From assembly GCF_004798865.1 (NCBI RefSeq), contig NW_025335641.1:15102792-15166791 (forward strand): a stretch of 64,000 nt of DNA, in the 5' to 3' direction. A program made the translations under genes and the position numbers. The notes below the pieces were generated by a model that did no database searches, was not told the DNA's origin, and was given only the letters and a program-made list of their open reading frames with translations. How positions within the stretch are numbered: the first letter of the stretch is position 1; every line of letters begins with the position of its first letter. Positions 47,129 through 57,989 of the stretch are shown here, in pieces. Origin of the DNA: Varanus komodoensis (lineage: Eukaryota > Chordata > Lepidosauria > Squamata > Varanidae).

Positions 47129-47134
47129 TTAAGC

Positions 47135-48970
47135 TTTCTCCCCCATGCTAGCTTTTTGTTTGAAATTGCATCCTCAGTTGCTGCATTTTATTTTCTGCTT
47201 TACTCCCCAAAACAAATGTGAAAGCACATCTGATTACCTGGTGCATGAAATGTTGAAAGACATGCTGAATGTATAGAAGAGAAGAGATTGGGAAGGTTGG
47301 AAACTGAGCAAAAAAGGAGAAACTAGAGGAGGAAAAAGGGGGACCTGAGAGAGGGGTAGAGAGACTTCAGAAAAGGTATTTTTCTTGTGCATGCAAAGTT
47401 TGTGAAGCACTGAATGGCTTAGCAGAACAAAAGCTCGCTGCGGTGCCAGGCTAATGCTTGGTTTTCAGCTCCAGGGCACTGTGAGGCATTTTACAGTGAT
47501 TTGAAGTCTGCCTGGTATAATCTTCTCTGTATGGATATGGTGCTCTTGAGTTCTAGAAAACACCTCGATCTACAGGCTTGTTAAACTTGAAGTGCTTGGA
47601 TATAAACAGACTGTGTCTTCTTGAAGCCCATGCAATTAAATTGGTTTAAATCCAAGCACTTAAGCTTAACTGGGGTGAGGATTTGGGCAATATGACTTAA
47701 CAGCACAGCCCATGTGAAAAGTGTCAGTGTTGCACTCTCTCTGCTCACTGTCACATTCAATAAAGATGAAAGCCAGAAGCCATACTGGAATTTCCTGAAA
47801 AGGATACCCTGGGATCGGCCCTGGCATTTCCCCCCTAGTATTCAGGTTTGCTCATAAAGCATCTATATCAGAAGAAGTGCAACAGGGCTAAGGAAGAAAA
47901 CAACATGGTGGTTGTTTTTGTCATGTCAGAGTGCAAAAAGCCAATAGTTCTTCCAGCCCAGTTTGTCACTTTAGCTTGAGTTAAATGCTGACCTATCTAA
48001 GATTTTTGAACCTTACATTGACGGCTGTATGAATTGCTCTCTGTAGCTTTCAGTCAGCTTACTGGCCTCTGCATAGACCCTTAAGCTGCTTAATTCTTAA
48101 CTTGTTTCTTTCATCTCTTTTGCCACTGATAAAACCCTGGGAGTATTCAAAATAGAGAGGAAAAGAATTTTCTTTTTTTTCCCCCTTGGCACATCTTTAA
48201 GAAAGAGGTGGAGATAAAATGAAAAAGAAAGAGAATGTAGAAAGAATATCTGCCCCAGAATAGCAACTGTCACTAGAGAGCTGGAGAGCCTCTAGACCCA
48301 ATTCAAGTTTCAAGCATCTCTTGGGGACTGCATCTCCCCGGAAAACATCAAACTGTTGGTGGTTGAGGGCAATCAACGGGGAGGAGACACCGCTAGATGA
48401 GAAACCCCAAATGGCTAGATCTGAACTCCAGGTGAGTCAATTTTGGTCATAGGCCTGAGGGGCCCTCACCCATGTTTTAACACATTAACAGAAATTGTTT
48501 ATTCAGTTCTACAACTAGTGACTTGTTCTATTAGTGGAACAAGAGCAACCGTCTTACCTCCAGGGCCATATGACATATAATGCCTTATTGCTTTCTTTAC
48601 TCTCATGGAGAGGAGGGGTGCACCTCCAGTGATGCTTCTCTTCCCTGGAATTCCATCCCAGCTCCATAGTAGCTAAAGAAGAGGCCTCTATTGACTTTCT
48701 CTTTTGCTATATTCGTGGTCCAGCAATAAATGCTAACAACCCTTTCTCCAAATGAGAGGAGAAGAGAGGAGAGGAGACACATATAGAGACAGAAAGAGAG
48801 AGGAGAGAGAACTCCTTTCATTAGACAAGCATAACTAGATAGAGATAAATGTGGAATATTTATAATTCATTCTGATATGTTGGATATATTCATTATTCTT
48901 CCTGATTCAAAGGGTCAAACTACACCTGTTGGAAACAGACAAATTTGTTTAAGTGGGGTTGCTACTTTCC
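47135..48970. other. Unassigned non-coding stretch
   Basis: No gene is established. A purine-rich tract lies at 48755-48808. A strong splice-donor-like site (CCAG|GTGAGT) lies at 48428-48437, discussed in the findings. Confidence 0.4.
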
Positions 48971-48977
48971 TTCCCAG

Positions 48978-49049
48978 AATGTCTCCCTCCAGCGTTCTCT
49001 GTGTACAGTTTGGATGACAAAAATGGAAGCTATGTCAAAACTGCAAAAC
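48978..49049 (+). other. Exon-like segment, 72 bp (speculative)
   Basis: A pyrimidine-rich acceptor (CTACTTTCCTTCCCAG, ending at 48977) and a donor (AAAC|GTAAGA at 49050) bound 72 bases, a multiple of three. Two of the three frames are open. The phase-1 frame reads PPAFSVYSLDDKNGSYVKT. I recognise no protein. It is listed because both splice signals are good and the length keeps the frame, but such pairs also occur by chance. Confidence 0.2.
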
Positions 49050-49054
49050 GTAAG

Positions 49055-50272
49055 ACAGAGGAAACAACTGAATTTCAGACTGGAAAGGGAAGGCATAAAG
49101 ACAGTGTGGAACCCTCCATCTCTGTACAACAGGTCAACACAGTATAAAGTTCCTTTTCATGCTGCTTTTCTTATTTTTGTGTAGCTCTTTCTCACCACTT
49201 TGTGGTAATATCTGCATCTTCCCTTAAAAAAACACATAGAATTTTAGACTTTTCAGTTATATCTTTAAGTGAACATTTCAGTTAGATTCAGATGCATAAT
49301 ACAAATATTGTTACCATACAAAACTGTGTACTTACAGCAATATATAAAAGCTTGCCTAGTCCCATCAAAAGTATTTCATCACATTTTAAAAGTACACAGA
49401 ATATAAACAACAGATCAAATAATATGATGCCCTGAGAAAAGTAATACAAAAAGGAAGAAGAGCATAATTAGTATATTTCCCAGGAAAACCAGCTAAAATG
49501 TTTCAGAGGCTTATTTTGGGATGCCTTTGTTTTGTTCTGTGTTTTGCTTGTTCATTTGCTTGTTTTTTGTCTGAGTTGCTGGGGCATCGTTTCCCCTGAC
49601 GGCATCTTTATTAAGCTTCTATTGGGATTGTACATGTTTGTGTTATATTTTGTACAACAGAGAAATTCATTTATGTGATTTTGAATACATTATAGATATA
49701 ATCTCTCTCCCCCACCCCATAAATATATTTGACATGGAAATTTGCTCTGGCATTTCCCATCAGAAGATTGCACTGAAAAGTATACTCATACTTTGATTTA
49801 CATCATGCTTCTTACAAAACTCTCCTATTTTTAAAAAGTTTTGAGATTTGTCAGGTTTCCTTTGCGATCCTTTTGGGATTGCCTATCTATTTTGAAATCT
49901 CATCATCTTCTACAGCAGTTAAGAGAAGGGACTCTGAGATTTAAGCCTTCAAAGATTGAAATGAAGAACCTAAAGCAACAAGACCTCTATGTTGAACTCT
50001 GGTCTTGAAGAATGCCTGCTCGAGAAATCATGAAACTAATATTTACTTGAATGGATGAGAATCACTCTGATCTACTATACCCATAGTGAATGTGAACTTT
50101 CAATATACATCATAAGGTCTTTTACCATGCTGGAGAAAATCATTTTTCTTCCTTTTCCATTTTGGACAAACACTTCAGCCATCTCCTCTTTAGATGGGAT
50201 GAGATGCCCATCTAAAGATGTCTAAATAGCTTGTCAGAAGTCTAACTTTTTTCTGTGACATCGGAGGAAGAG
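49055..50272. other. Unassigned non-coding stretch
   Basis: AT-rich, nothing recognised. Confidence 0.45.
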
Positions 50273-50274
50273 AT

Positions 50275-50425
50275 GGAATCATGGATTATTAGAGTTGGAA
50301 GGGGCCAGAGAGCCCTCAGGTCCAAACCCCTGCTGTGAGGGACACCAAGTCACACCATCCCTCTCAGATGGCTACCCAGTTGTATCTTGAATGCCTCCAG
50401 TGTGGGAGAGCCCATAACATCTTCT
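50275..50425 (-). mobile_element. CR1 LINE 3' end fragment
   Basis: AATCATGGATTATTAGAGTT, then GGAAGGGGCCAGAGAGCCC and CTCTCAGATGGCTACCCAGT is the complement of the CR1 3' UTR, matching 14240-14370 in order. 5'-truncated near 50425. Confidence 0.8.
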
Positions 50426-50603
50426 TTTGTGCCCGCTGAAAATCAGTAGTTCTCATATTACTGGCTTGTGCATGGTCAGATGAATATATAATAGTTTTTA
50501 CCTATGGTTTGAATTCTTTTAATACAGGATCTGGGATTTGCCCTATTTATTCTAAAATTGGCATTCCAGCAGCTGTTTATTAAAAGTCAACCTCAGGTTC
50601 ATC

Positions 50604-50659
50604 TGGTGTTCAAATGTTGCATTTGGTGTTCAAATGTTGCATTTGGTGTTGCAAATGTT
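50604..50659. repeat. 20-bp tandem repeat, 2.8 copies
   Basis: TGGTGTTCAAATGTTGCATT twice in perfect tandem, followed by a partial third unit with a GC insertion. Confidence 0.9.
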
Positions 50660-50664
50660 CACTG

Positions 50665-53540
50665 ATTGCATTTGCAAGCCAAGATCAGGATTTTTTTTCC
50701 CTCTGTCCATTTCTTGAAATTCTTTTTCTCTCTTTCTGGCTAGAAGTCCTCTTAGCCCAAAGCAACCTACTGCCCATCTTTGGACCACCTACTGTATGCA
50801 GCTCTCTTTCCCTATGTTTTATATTAGGGAAACTTTATGTTGGGTATCATTCCTCTCTCTCATCTCATACACACCTGCACATACATATCATTTTTAATTT
50901 TCTGAGTTTCCCTCTATTCCTTATGGCATTTAGGTGTCCATAGGTGTGTCAGGATATCATCACCTTTGCCTGCCCTGCTGGTGGCACCTTGGAGCACCAA
51001 CACACCACTTGGTAACACTGTGACAGCTTAGGGTGCCTAAATGTTGCAGGAAGAGAGGAGAAAAGTAGGCAATAGGCTGCAGTGTTTGGCAGTAGTTTAA
51101 CACCTAATTTTATTCTTAACACTGATTAATCCAGGGCAGTTTAATTTTGCAGTAGGAAGAAAACCAAGCCTCTGGTTCTTTATGTTGTACGTTGTCTTTA
51201 ATTAAGAAAGGAGAGACAAGTGTATTGGGTTATGTTGAACCTAAGGCCACGGAAATTGCTTTTCCCTACCATTTATCTCAATTAATATTCACAGGCCACA
51301 AGGATCTGTCTATCATTTGTGGTTAGAAGTCTACCTTCTTTTCCCTTGTAACTGGAGTGCACTTGTCCCTTTTGTTTGACTTTGACACTGACACCATGTT
51401 TTGCTTCGCACTGAACACAAAAGTGTGAGCTCTCCGTGTTTCCCGTACATTGGTGTCACCTACTGCACCTGAAATTAGCATCCCCCTGTGCCAGCCAGCA
51501 TATTTATACAGAGCATGACGTCCTAACTTTGACAAGTTAGGAAACAAAACCAGCGTACACCGAACATGCCAATTGAGGCTGATTATGGTAATTGCTATTC
51601 TGGTCAGCACTTAGATTAATTATTATGTTTGTGTAGCATGTTTGTTAAGTGGTTGCCTGATTGCTGTTCAGAAGATGGATTACTTGTTACATTTACCTTG
51701 TGGTTTCTGTGTGGGGAAACCGTCGTTTGCATTTCATCAACTCAGAGCACCAGGAGATCAGGAAGGGCAGGTGGGAGTTGTATGTTGATCTCTTGATGGA
51801 AGTACTTTCATACCTGAAATTGCTTCGAACGCTTGGTACCCTTTGGTCCTCTATGGGACCATCCATAAAGAATGTCACAGCATTTAAGGGCTTTTATAAC
51901 CTCTGCTGCATGCGTCATACTTTGCCTTACTGTAGCCAATATTAAATCCCTCTTTTATCACTGTGCCTGCCTCCTTCCTCTCCCCCGGTGTGTGACATAT
52001 TCTTTCTGATATACAATTTGTTATCCATCTTGAGGATCCTTTGGGATGGAATGTCATGGTAGAAATACTTTAATAAATTTACTAGTCACTTATACTTTTT
52101 ATTGTGACTGTTGACTTAGTTGTTCATACAGTAGGTTTTTTTCTATTGCGCTGCCATACATGTGCCCATAATCGCATGGATAGAAATCATTGTCATTGAA
52201 GTGGTACACCATCAGTGAGAGTGGAAGAGACCTTTTCCAGCTGCCTCTGTGTCAAAAACTGCTGTTTTTATCATGTGAATCCCATTTCTTGTTGACTTTT
52301 CTCCCCATGAATGCACACTGCAACTCATATACTTACAGGGAGTACCATCTTCATGTGTTGGAAGAGCAAGCTTTCTCTCTCCCTATCCGAGTAACCCCTA
52401 GAGCAGAAAGGGTGCTTTGTCATAGTGCCAGAATATGCGGAGCAATCTTGTTCTACCAGTATGTGAGGACAGTGCAACCCCTTCCAGATCATGAATGTGA
52501 GCTACATCTTGAGGATGCATCATGATTGTGCAATGTGAGATGTCCCAGACCATATTGCATAGGAAGATTCCACTTTGCATTTCCTCCCCGTGAGCTGTAA
52601 CTAGTTTTCTCCTTCTACCAGCAGGAATGATCACTAATACAACAGGAAACTAGGATTTGCTTCAGAACAGAAAACTAGCAACCACTGGGAATATAGAACA
52701 CTCAACGGAATTCATGGGAAACAGTTCCATTGACCTGTCCTGTTTGGGAAATGCCTGTTTAGGCTAGTTTCCTAAATTGTTGTAGCAAATGCTACCTTTC
52801 CATTGTGATAATGGCCATTATTTCTAGCAAAGTCTAATGAGCACTTGCACAGTGCCTGCATTTGATACTGTCCCATATCCTTATTAACCCAGTTCCTGGA
52901 GGATGACCCAGGTATATCGAGGGGCTACACTGTGGGCTTCTCAGCTATGGCCCAGAGCTTCTTGTATCACTCCAGTAGAATGTGAAGGAGACATAATACA
53001 GCAGTGTTAGGATATGTAGCAGCTGAGGACCTTGAGGCACCGTCCTTGTTACCTGCTGAAGGGGTCTTCTCCCTTCTTCTCCATGACACCACCATTAAAT
53101 AATAATTACTGGCTGCTTCGAATACTTCATCTTCTTTTCCCATCAGTGCCATTCATGGGCCTCAGAGACGTTCCTAGGAAATGGGGATGGGAGACGACTG
53201 CAGAGGGATGCTTTCATCCATCATGTGCCTGCTTTGTGCTGGTGCCCAGAACAGAGTCTTGATTCACCAAATCAGCCCACACTCTGAGAAAGGCTGCCTA
53301 CTCTGCAAGGCAGGATCTCCCGCACTGCTAGGGTAACATGAGAAGAGGATCACACCGTGAGGAGGGAGGCAAGAGGGGCACGCAAGTAAAGCGTTTGGCT
53401 TGTTTTAGCTGGAGCGGGGAAAGGATAGACTTGTATAGAGCTGCTATGGTAAGCAATGTTTGATGCTCAAATCAATCACACAGCAGCAATGTAATATATT
53501 TAATATCACACCCCTGGACATAGAACTGGGTTTTTTTAAA
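50665..53540. other. Long unassigned stretch
   Basis: Frames of up to 111 codons (50614-50943, 52190-52525) show no domain. No RNA gene or repeat end is recognised. Confidence 0.45.
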
Positions 53541-53545
53541 AAAAA

Positions 53546-53569
53546 CTTAGAGTGATAATTCACTCTAAG
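53546..53569. repeat. Perfect palindrome, 10-bp arms
   Basis: CTTAGAGTGA, TAAT, TCACTCTAAG. Flanked on the left by a T run and an A run, so a larger imperfect fold is possible. Confidence 0.9.
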
Positions 53570-55125
53570 GTTTTGGGGTTTCCTGCAAGTAAAGAGCACT
53601 GGGGTTGGGGAAGAAATTGGAACAACCACCCAGCTCTGCCTTCGGTATAGTCATGAAATTGTCTGTTTTTGGTTGTGGTTGTTTAATAGTTGGGAGTTTC
53701 TTGTTTCCTTCCTACTTCTCATGCTTCCATTTTTGTGAACCCTGCTTTGCTCTGCATACATGTAAAAACGTAAAAGTATAAGAAGAAAACCTCACATATT
53801 CCCAGCCTATTAGGAATCTGTGCCTGGCTGCTGCTCCTTGTTAAACATCCTGTCAGTGCAAATCAGAGCTTCTCTCTTCATTGTGTGTGCATGGAATGGC
53901 CCTTCCGCTTCAATTCTTTGAGGAAGCCTCGTTGAACTCAATGGAACTTAATTCCAAGTGGTCACATACAGATTTACAGTCTTAATGCTACTTTGTGAAT
54001 TACCAGGAAGCTGTGCCAGAACATGTCCCAAACAGTTTTCCTTTGTAAAAATGCCTAAAGGAAAAGAAAGAATACAATTCAAATAGGAAAGAGAAATTAA
54101 AATATGAAACTATGCATGGGATACTGATTGCTATTACACAGTGTAATGCCGGTACCCAAGATACAGGTTGCTCACTATTCACGAGCCTCCCTTCTCTTTT
54201 TCTTACATACTCTTTCCTCCTATTTCTGATCAGCATTCTTTTTCTGTGATTCCAATGCACTGCATGTTACTCAGAGGAGAAACTGGCCCTATCCAACATG
54301 TTCAGTTGAAAGGCCTTAGCAAACATTCAGCAATCTGCAACCTTTGCTCCAACGCATCTACCCAGAAGATTTTTGGGTTTTTTAATACCGGCTGTATTAA
54401 GTGTGTCAGATCCTTATACACTACAATGCACATGTCCTGATAAGGATTCCTTATTGTTTACAATGGCTTTAAAACAATAGTAATTTTATGTCAGCTTTAC
54501 AAATATCACCAGCATGGAGCCACTCATGAGAAGTGATCATGACAATGGACATGCTTCGGCTGCTTAAAACAGATTACTCATTTTCACCAAAAATATGGAA
54601 GTCCCTACACAGAGCAAATCAATTTCTTGCAGTGACATCCCATTTGTTATGAAAGCAAAAAAATGTCCCCTAAGGTGCTGATCCAGCTGGCATTAAACCC
54701 TTATGTCTTTTTCTCAGTTGCGTTCATTCTGTAAAAGAGAGGACTAGCTTTTTCCCATTGTGTCTCACTCTTTAGAGTCCAGAGCTCAGGTAGAATGAGC
54801 TGCTTCGCTCCGGAGAAACATTACACCCATAACTGCAACTGTTGGGCTGTTGGTTCTTGTTTAACTGGAAAGCTATAAATCTTCTTCAGCAAGCTGACTG
54901 CCTTACACACTCTTTTAAATCTTTTAGATTTTTTCTTGTTGTTAGCTTTGGGTACATTGAAAGGACCCTGGTCTAGCATACAAGACTTCAGAAAGTAACA
55001 TATAGTCAAGATCCCTCAGGTGCCATTCTGCAGACGCGACTGTAGACACGTCCAGCCGTCCTTAATGTGAACATTCTGATGTAATTTAGCATATGGTGTC
55101 ACATCATAACCCACAGTCAAAACTG
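53570..55125. other. Unassigned non-coding stretch
   Basis: Contains a piece of the dispersed palindromic repeat at 53933-53985 (GAACTCAATGGAACTTAATT). No gene recognised. Confidence 0.45.
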
Positions 55126-55129
55126 CTCA

Positions 55130-55711
55130 TAGGTTGTGAGGAACAATGGAAGCCTTTACATTGCCCATGTGGCTGATATCAAAGCTCTAACTCAGAGAAA
55201 TCTACACCAGCTTGACTGGAAGCCACTCCTGGCAGCGCAGGAGAGAAAATTGGCCTTTTCACTTGCTCATTTATTTATTTATTTTTCAGTTTATATCCTC
55301 AAGGCAGCTTACATCTCCTCCTCCATCTTATCCCCACAACAACAACCCTGCGTGGTAGGTTGGTGGGCTGAGAGTCTGTGACTGGCCCAAAGTCACCCAG
55401 TTGGCTCCATGGCTGAGCGGTGACTAGAACCCAGATCGTCTGAGTCCCAGTCCCACCCTCTTAACCACTACACCACACTGGCTCTTCATCAGTTCTTCCA
55501 GATGAATCTTTCTCTCTCCGTCCATGACTTTCTGCATATATTGCCCAGTATTTTACCACAATGTCCTTTTTCATGTCCTCTCTCTCAACAAAATGAACAA
55601 GACCATATACTTGTGGAGGTTTACAGGCTCTGTTTATCATTTCCAAGTTCTACCCGCCACCCCCGCAATGAGGTGAGGGGAAAATGGCCATTTCAACAGT
55701 AGCACCCACCT
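55130..55711 (+). mobile_element. Possible old L2-type ORF2 remnant split by a SINE
   Basis: Before the SINE the frame reads LHQLDWKPLLAAQERKLAFS, resembling the L2 segment LRQLHWLPIEARAQFK. Just before 55711, GTAGCACCCACCTTTGGAAC resembles the VAP-LWN-LP codons of the same protein. The sequence between is too decayed to read. Confidence 0.35.
55268..55486 (-). mobile_element. tRNA-derived SINE, same family as 39028-39260
   Basis: On the minus strand the head is GAGCCAGTGTGGTGTAGTGG. The body and GATAAGATGGAGGAGGAGAT match the 39.0 kb copy. The middle of the 3' stem is deleted (CTGCCTTGAGGATATAAACT) and the tail is (AAATA)n. Confidence 0.85.
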
Positions 55712-55828
55712 TTGGAACTCACTTTTATTAGAAGATCATTAATGTTGGTGTGGGAAAAGCTAAAGTTAAAAATGTATAATAAACTACCAAGATGGCTTTC
55801 ACCTATGGAAGCCTTTGTATATCCAAAT
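55712..55828 (+). mobile_element. L1 ORF2 remnant, part 1
   Basis: Encodes LVWEKLKLKMYNKLPRWLSP, then MEAFVYPN, a stretch of the C-terminal half of a squamate-type L1 ORF2. Continuity with part 2 (57363-57799) across the L2 copy is shown by the L1 order: SPMEAF-YPN, then EGIIRYDDVLDKDG. Confidence 0.75.
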
Positions 55829-57055
55829 GTACAGTCCGGCTTCAGACCCGGGTACAGTACTGAATCTGCCTTGGTCGCCCTGTACGACGACCTGTGCAGG
55901 GAGAAGGACAGGGGGAGTACATCCCTGTTGGTTCTCCTGGACCTCTCGGCGGCTTTCGATACCATCGACCATGGTATCCTTCTGGATAGACTTGCGGGAT
56001 TGGGGGTTGGAGGCACTGCTTTGCAGTGGTTCCGCTCCTATCTCGACGGTCGATTCCAGAAGGTAGTGCTGGGGGACCATGTCTCTACGTCATGGCAGCT
56101 ATGCCATGGGGTACCACAGGGCTCCATTCTATCCCCTCTGCTATTTAACATCTATATGAAACCGCTGGGAGAGGTCATCAGGAGGTGTGGGCTGCGGAAT
56201 CATCAATACGCTGATGATACCCAGCTTTACCTCTCATTCTCCACTAACCCAGATGAGGCAGTGGCTGTGCTGAACCGGTGCTTGGCCGAGGTAAGGGAAT
56301 GGATGAGGGCCAATAAACTGAAACTCAACCCAGACAAGACGGAAGTCCTGTTGGTTGGTGGATCGGGTTTCGGAGAGGGTGGATTTGACCTGGTCCTGAA
56401 TGGTGCAACACTCCCTCTTAGGGATAAGGTCCGCAGCTTAGGAGTACTCCTCGACCCGGAGCTTTCTTTGGAAGCTCAGGTGACAGCGGTAGCGAGGAAC
56501 GCCTTCCTTCAGCTTCGGCTGATTAATCAGCTGCGCCCCTACCTGGAATATGACTGCCTGGCGACGGTGACACACGCGCTGGTGACTTCCCGCCTAGACT
56601 TCTGTAACGCGCTTTACGTGGGGCTTCCCCTGAAGACAGTCCGAACACTTCAATTGGTGCAAAATAGAGCTGCCAGGTTGCTGACGGGGACGGGGCGTTA
56701 TGCTCACATGACTCCAGTCCTCCGTCAGCTTCACTGGCTTCCCATTGAAGCCCGGGCCCAATTCAAGGTGTCGATTATGACCTACAAAGCCCTAAACGGC
56801 TTGGGTCCTGGCTACCTGAACGAGCGCTTACATCCGTATATGCCCGACTGCCCTTTGAGATCTGCGGGAGAGTCCCTTCTCCGGGAACCCTCCATGAAAG
56901 AAATTAGGAGAGTAAGTACCCGGAGGAGGGCTTTCTCTGCGGTGGCGCCCAACCTATGGAATTCACTCCCCAAAGAGGTCCGCCTGGCACCGTCGTTACT
57001 GGTTTTTCGGCGCCAGGTAAAGACCTTTTTATTTAAACATCATTTCAATTGTTAA
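55712..57055 (+). pseudogene. Chimeric L1-L2 open frame, 447 codons
   Basis: Codons 1-39 are L1 ORF2. From codon 40 the frame is L2 ORF2, starting inside the RT (QSGFRPGYSTESAL). RT landmarks: LLVLLDLSAAFDTIDH (73-88), HGVPQGSILSPLLF (132-145) and YADDTQLY (166-173), the box carrying the catalytic aspartates. Further on are LGVLLDPELSLEAQV, LVQNRAARLLTGTGRY, LRQLHWLPIEARAQF and the C-terminus TFLFKHHFNC. The first codon is a TTG preceded by a stop, and no promoter is evident. The L2 part has no stop, but the endonuclease and the fingers of the RT are missing. It is not a host gene. Confidence 0.85.
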
Positions 57056-57288
57056 AACATATGACCTGGCCTGGGCAACTTCTTCTTCCTTCTCTTTCTC
57101 CTCCTATATTTTTATTTTATACTGATAATTTTAATTTTGTATTTGTAAATCAATGTATTTTTTGTATTGTTATATTTAATGGTAATTTATTATGTACTAT
57201 TGTATTTCAATGTATTTTATCATGTTGTAAGCCGCCCCGAGGTTTCGGCAAGGGGCAGCATAGAAATGCTATAATAATAATAATAATA

Positions 57289-57353
<65 letters not shown>

Positions 57354-57362
57354 AACAACAAC
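55829..57362 (+). mobile_element. L2-clade LINE, 5'-truncated, uninterrupted C-terminal ORF2
   Basis: Inserted into L1. It comprises the RT palm, the C-terminal region, a 215-base 3' UTR, a terminal hairpin at 57231-57262 (GCCGCCCCGAG pairing with GGGGCAGC), ATAGAAAT and a tail of (TAA)n changing to (CAA)n up to 57362. The open coding part over about 1.2 kb suggests it is the youngest L2 copy here. No clear target duplication is visible, as is common for L2/CR1-group insertions. Confidence 0.88.
57271..57362 (+). repeat. (TAA)n-(CAA)n compound microsatellite, L2 tail
   Basis: About 17 TAA units with one AGT interruption pass into about 12 CAA units. It is the tail of the L2 copy. Confidence 0.9.
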
Positions 57363-57799
57363 TTTGAAGGGATTATAAGATATGACGATGTTTTGGATAA
57401 GGATGGTGGTCTGAAATTAGATCAAGAAATACAAGAACAGGGACTTAATATCTCCTGGTGGTATAAGGTGCAGATGCAATCAAGATATGCTAAAGATCAT
57501 AAAGCATGGGGGTTTTACAAAGACTTAACAGCGTTTGACCAAGTGATGCTTAAAACAGATGAGAAAATGATTAAGAGATTATATGATTTTTTACTTGACA
57601 GGAAAATGGAAGGGGAACAGGTTAAGGAAACTATGATAACATGGGCACAAAACTTCGAATATAATGTTGAACTAGAAAAGTGGCAAAAGCTATGGGAGAG
57701 AGATATTAAGGTAACATTAGCAACTTCATATAAAGAAAATTTATATAAAATATTCTATAGATGGTATTTGTCGCCAAGTCGATTAGCTAAGATGTTTCC
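57363..57799 (+). mobile_element. L1 ORF2 remnant, part 2
   Basis: An open frame of about 145 codons: IRYDDVLDKDGGLKLDQEIQ, then HKAWGFYKDLTAFDQVMLKT, DEKMIKRLYDFLLDRKMEGE, WAQNFEYNVELEKWQKLW and LYKIFYRWYLSPSRLAKMFP. This is the C-terminal region of L1 ORF2 just before its zinc-knuckle part. L1 identity stops at 57799, where an L2-like 3' end begins. No stop disrupts this piece. Confidence 0.82.
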
Positions 57800-57985
57800 A
57801 TTGTTTATTGTTTATTTAATAAAGATGTTTATTGTTTTAATTAAATTTTATCATTTAATTGTTGTTTTATTGTTGTTATTACCCATTGTATGCCACCCAG
57901 AGAACCTTGCAGGTTTGGGTGTGGCATACAAATGTAATTAATTAATTAATTAATTAATTAAAATTAATAAATAAATGTTACTGCA
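57800..57985 (+). mobile_element. L2-like 3' end with ATTA tail, inserted in L1
   Basis: An AT-rich stretch, then a stem GTATGCCACCCA (57888-57899) paired with TGGGTGTGGCATAC (57916-57929), then an ATTA-repeat tail. It cuts off the rest of L1 ORF2. No coding of its own. Confidence 0.6.
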
Positions 57986-57989
57986 AAAA

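Noticed and set aside
55712-57055. The 447-codon frame as a host gene encoding a reverse-transcriptase-like protein
   Set aside because: Its C-terminal 408 codons are an L2 copy ending in an L2 3' UTR, hairpin and tail, and the first 39 are L1. The start is a TTG right after a stop, with no exon structure.
57260-57985. CRISPR-like array suggested by regular short repeats
   Set aside because: The repeats are LINE microsatellite tails without unique spacers. The genome is vertebrate.
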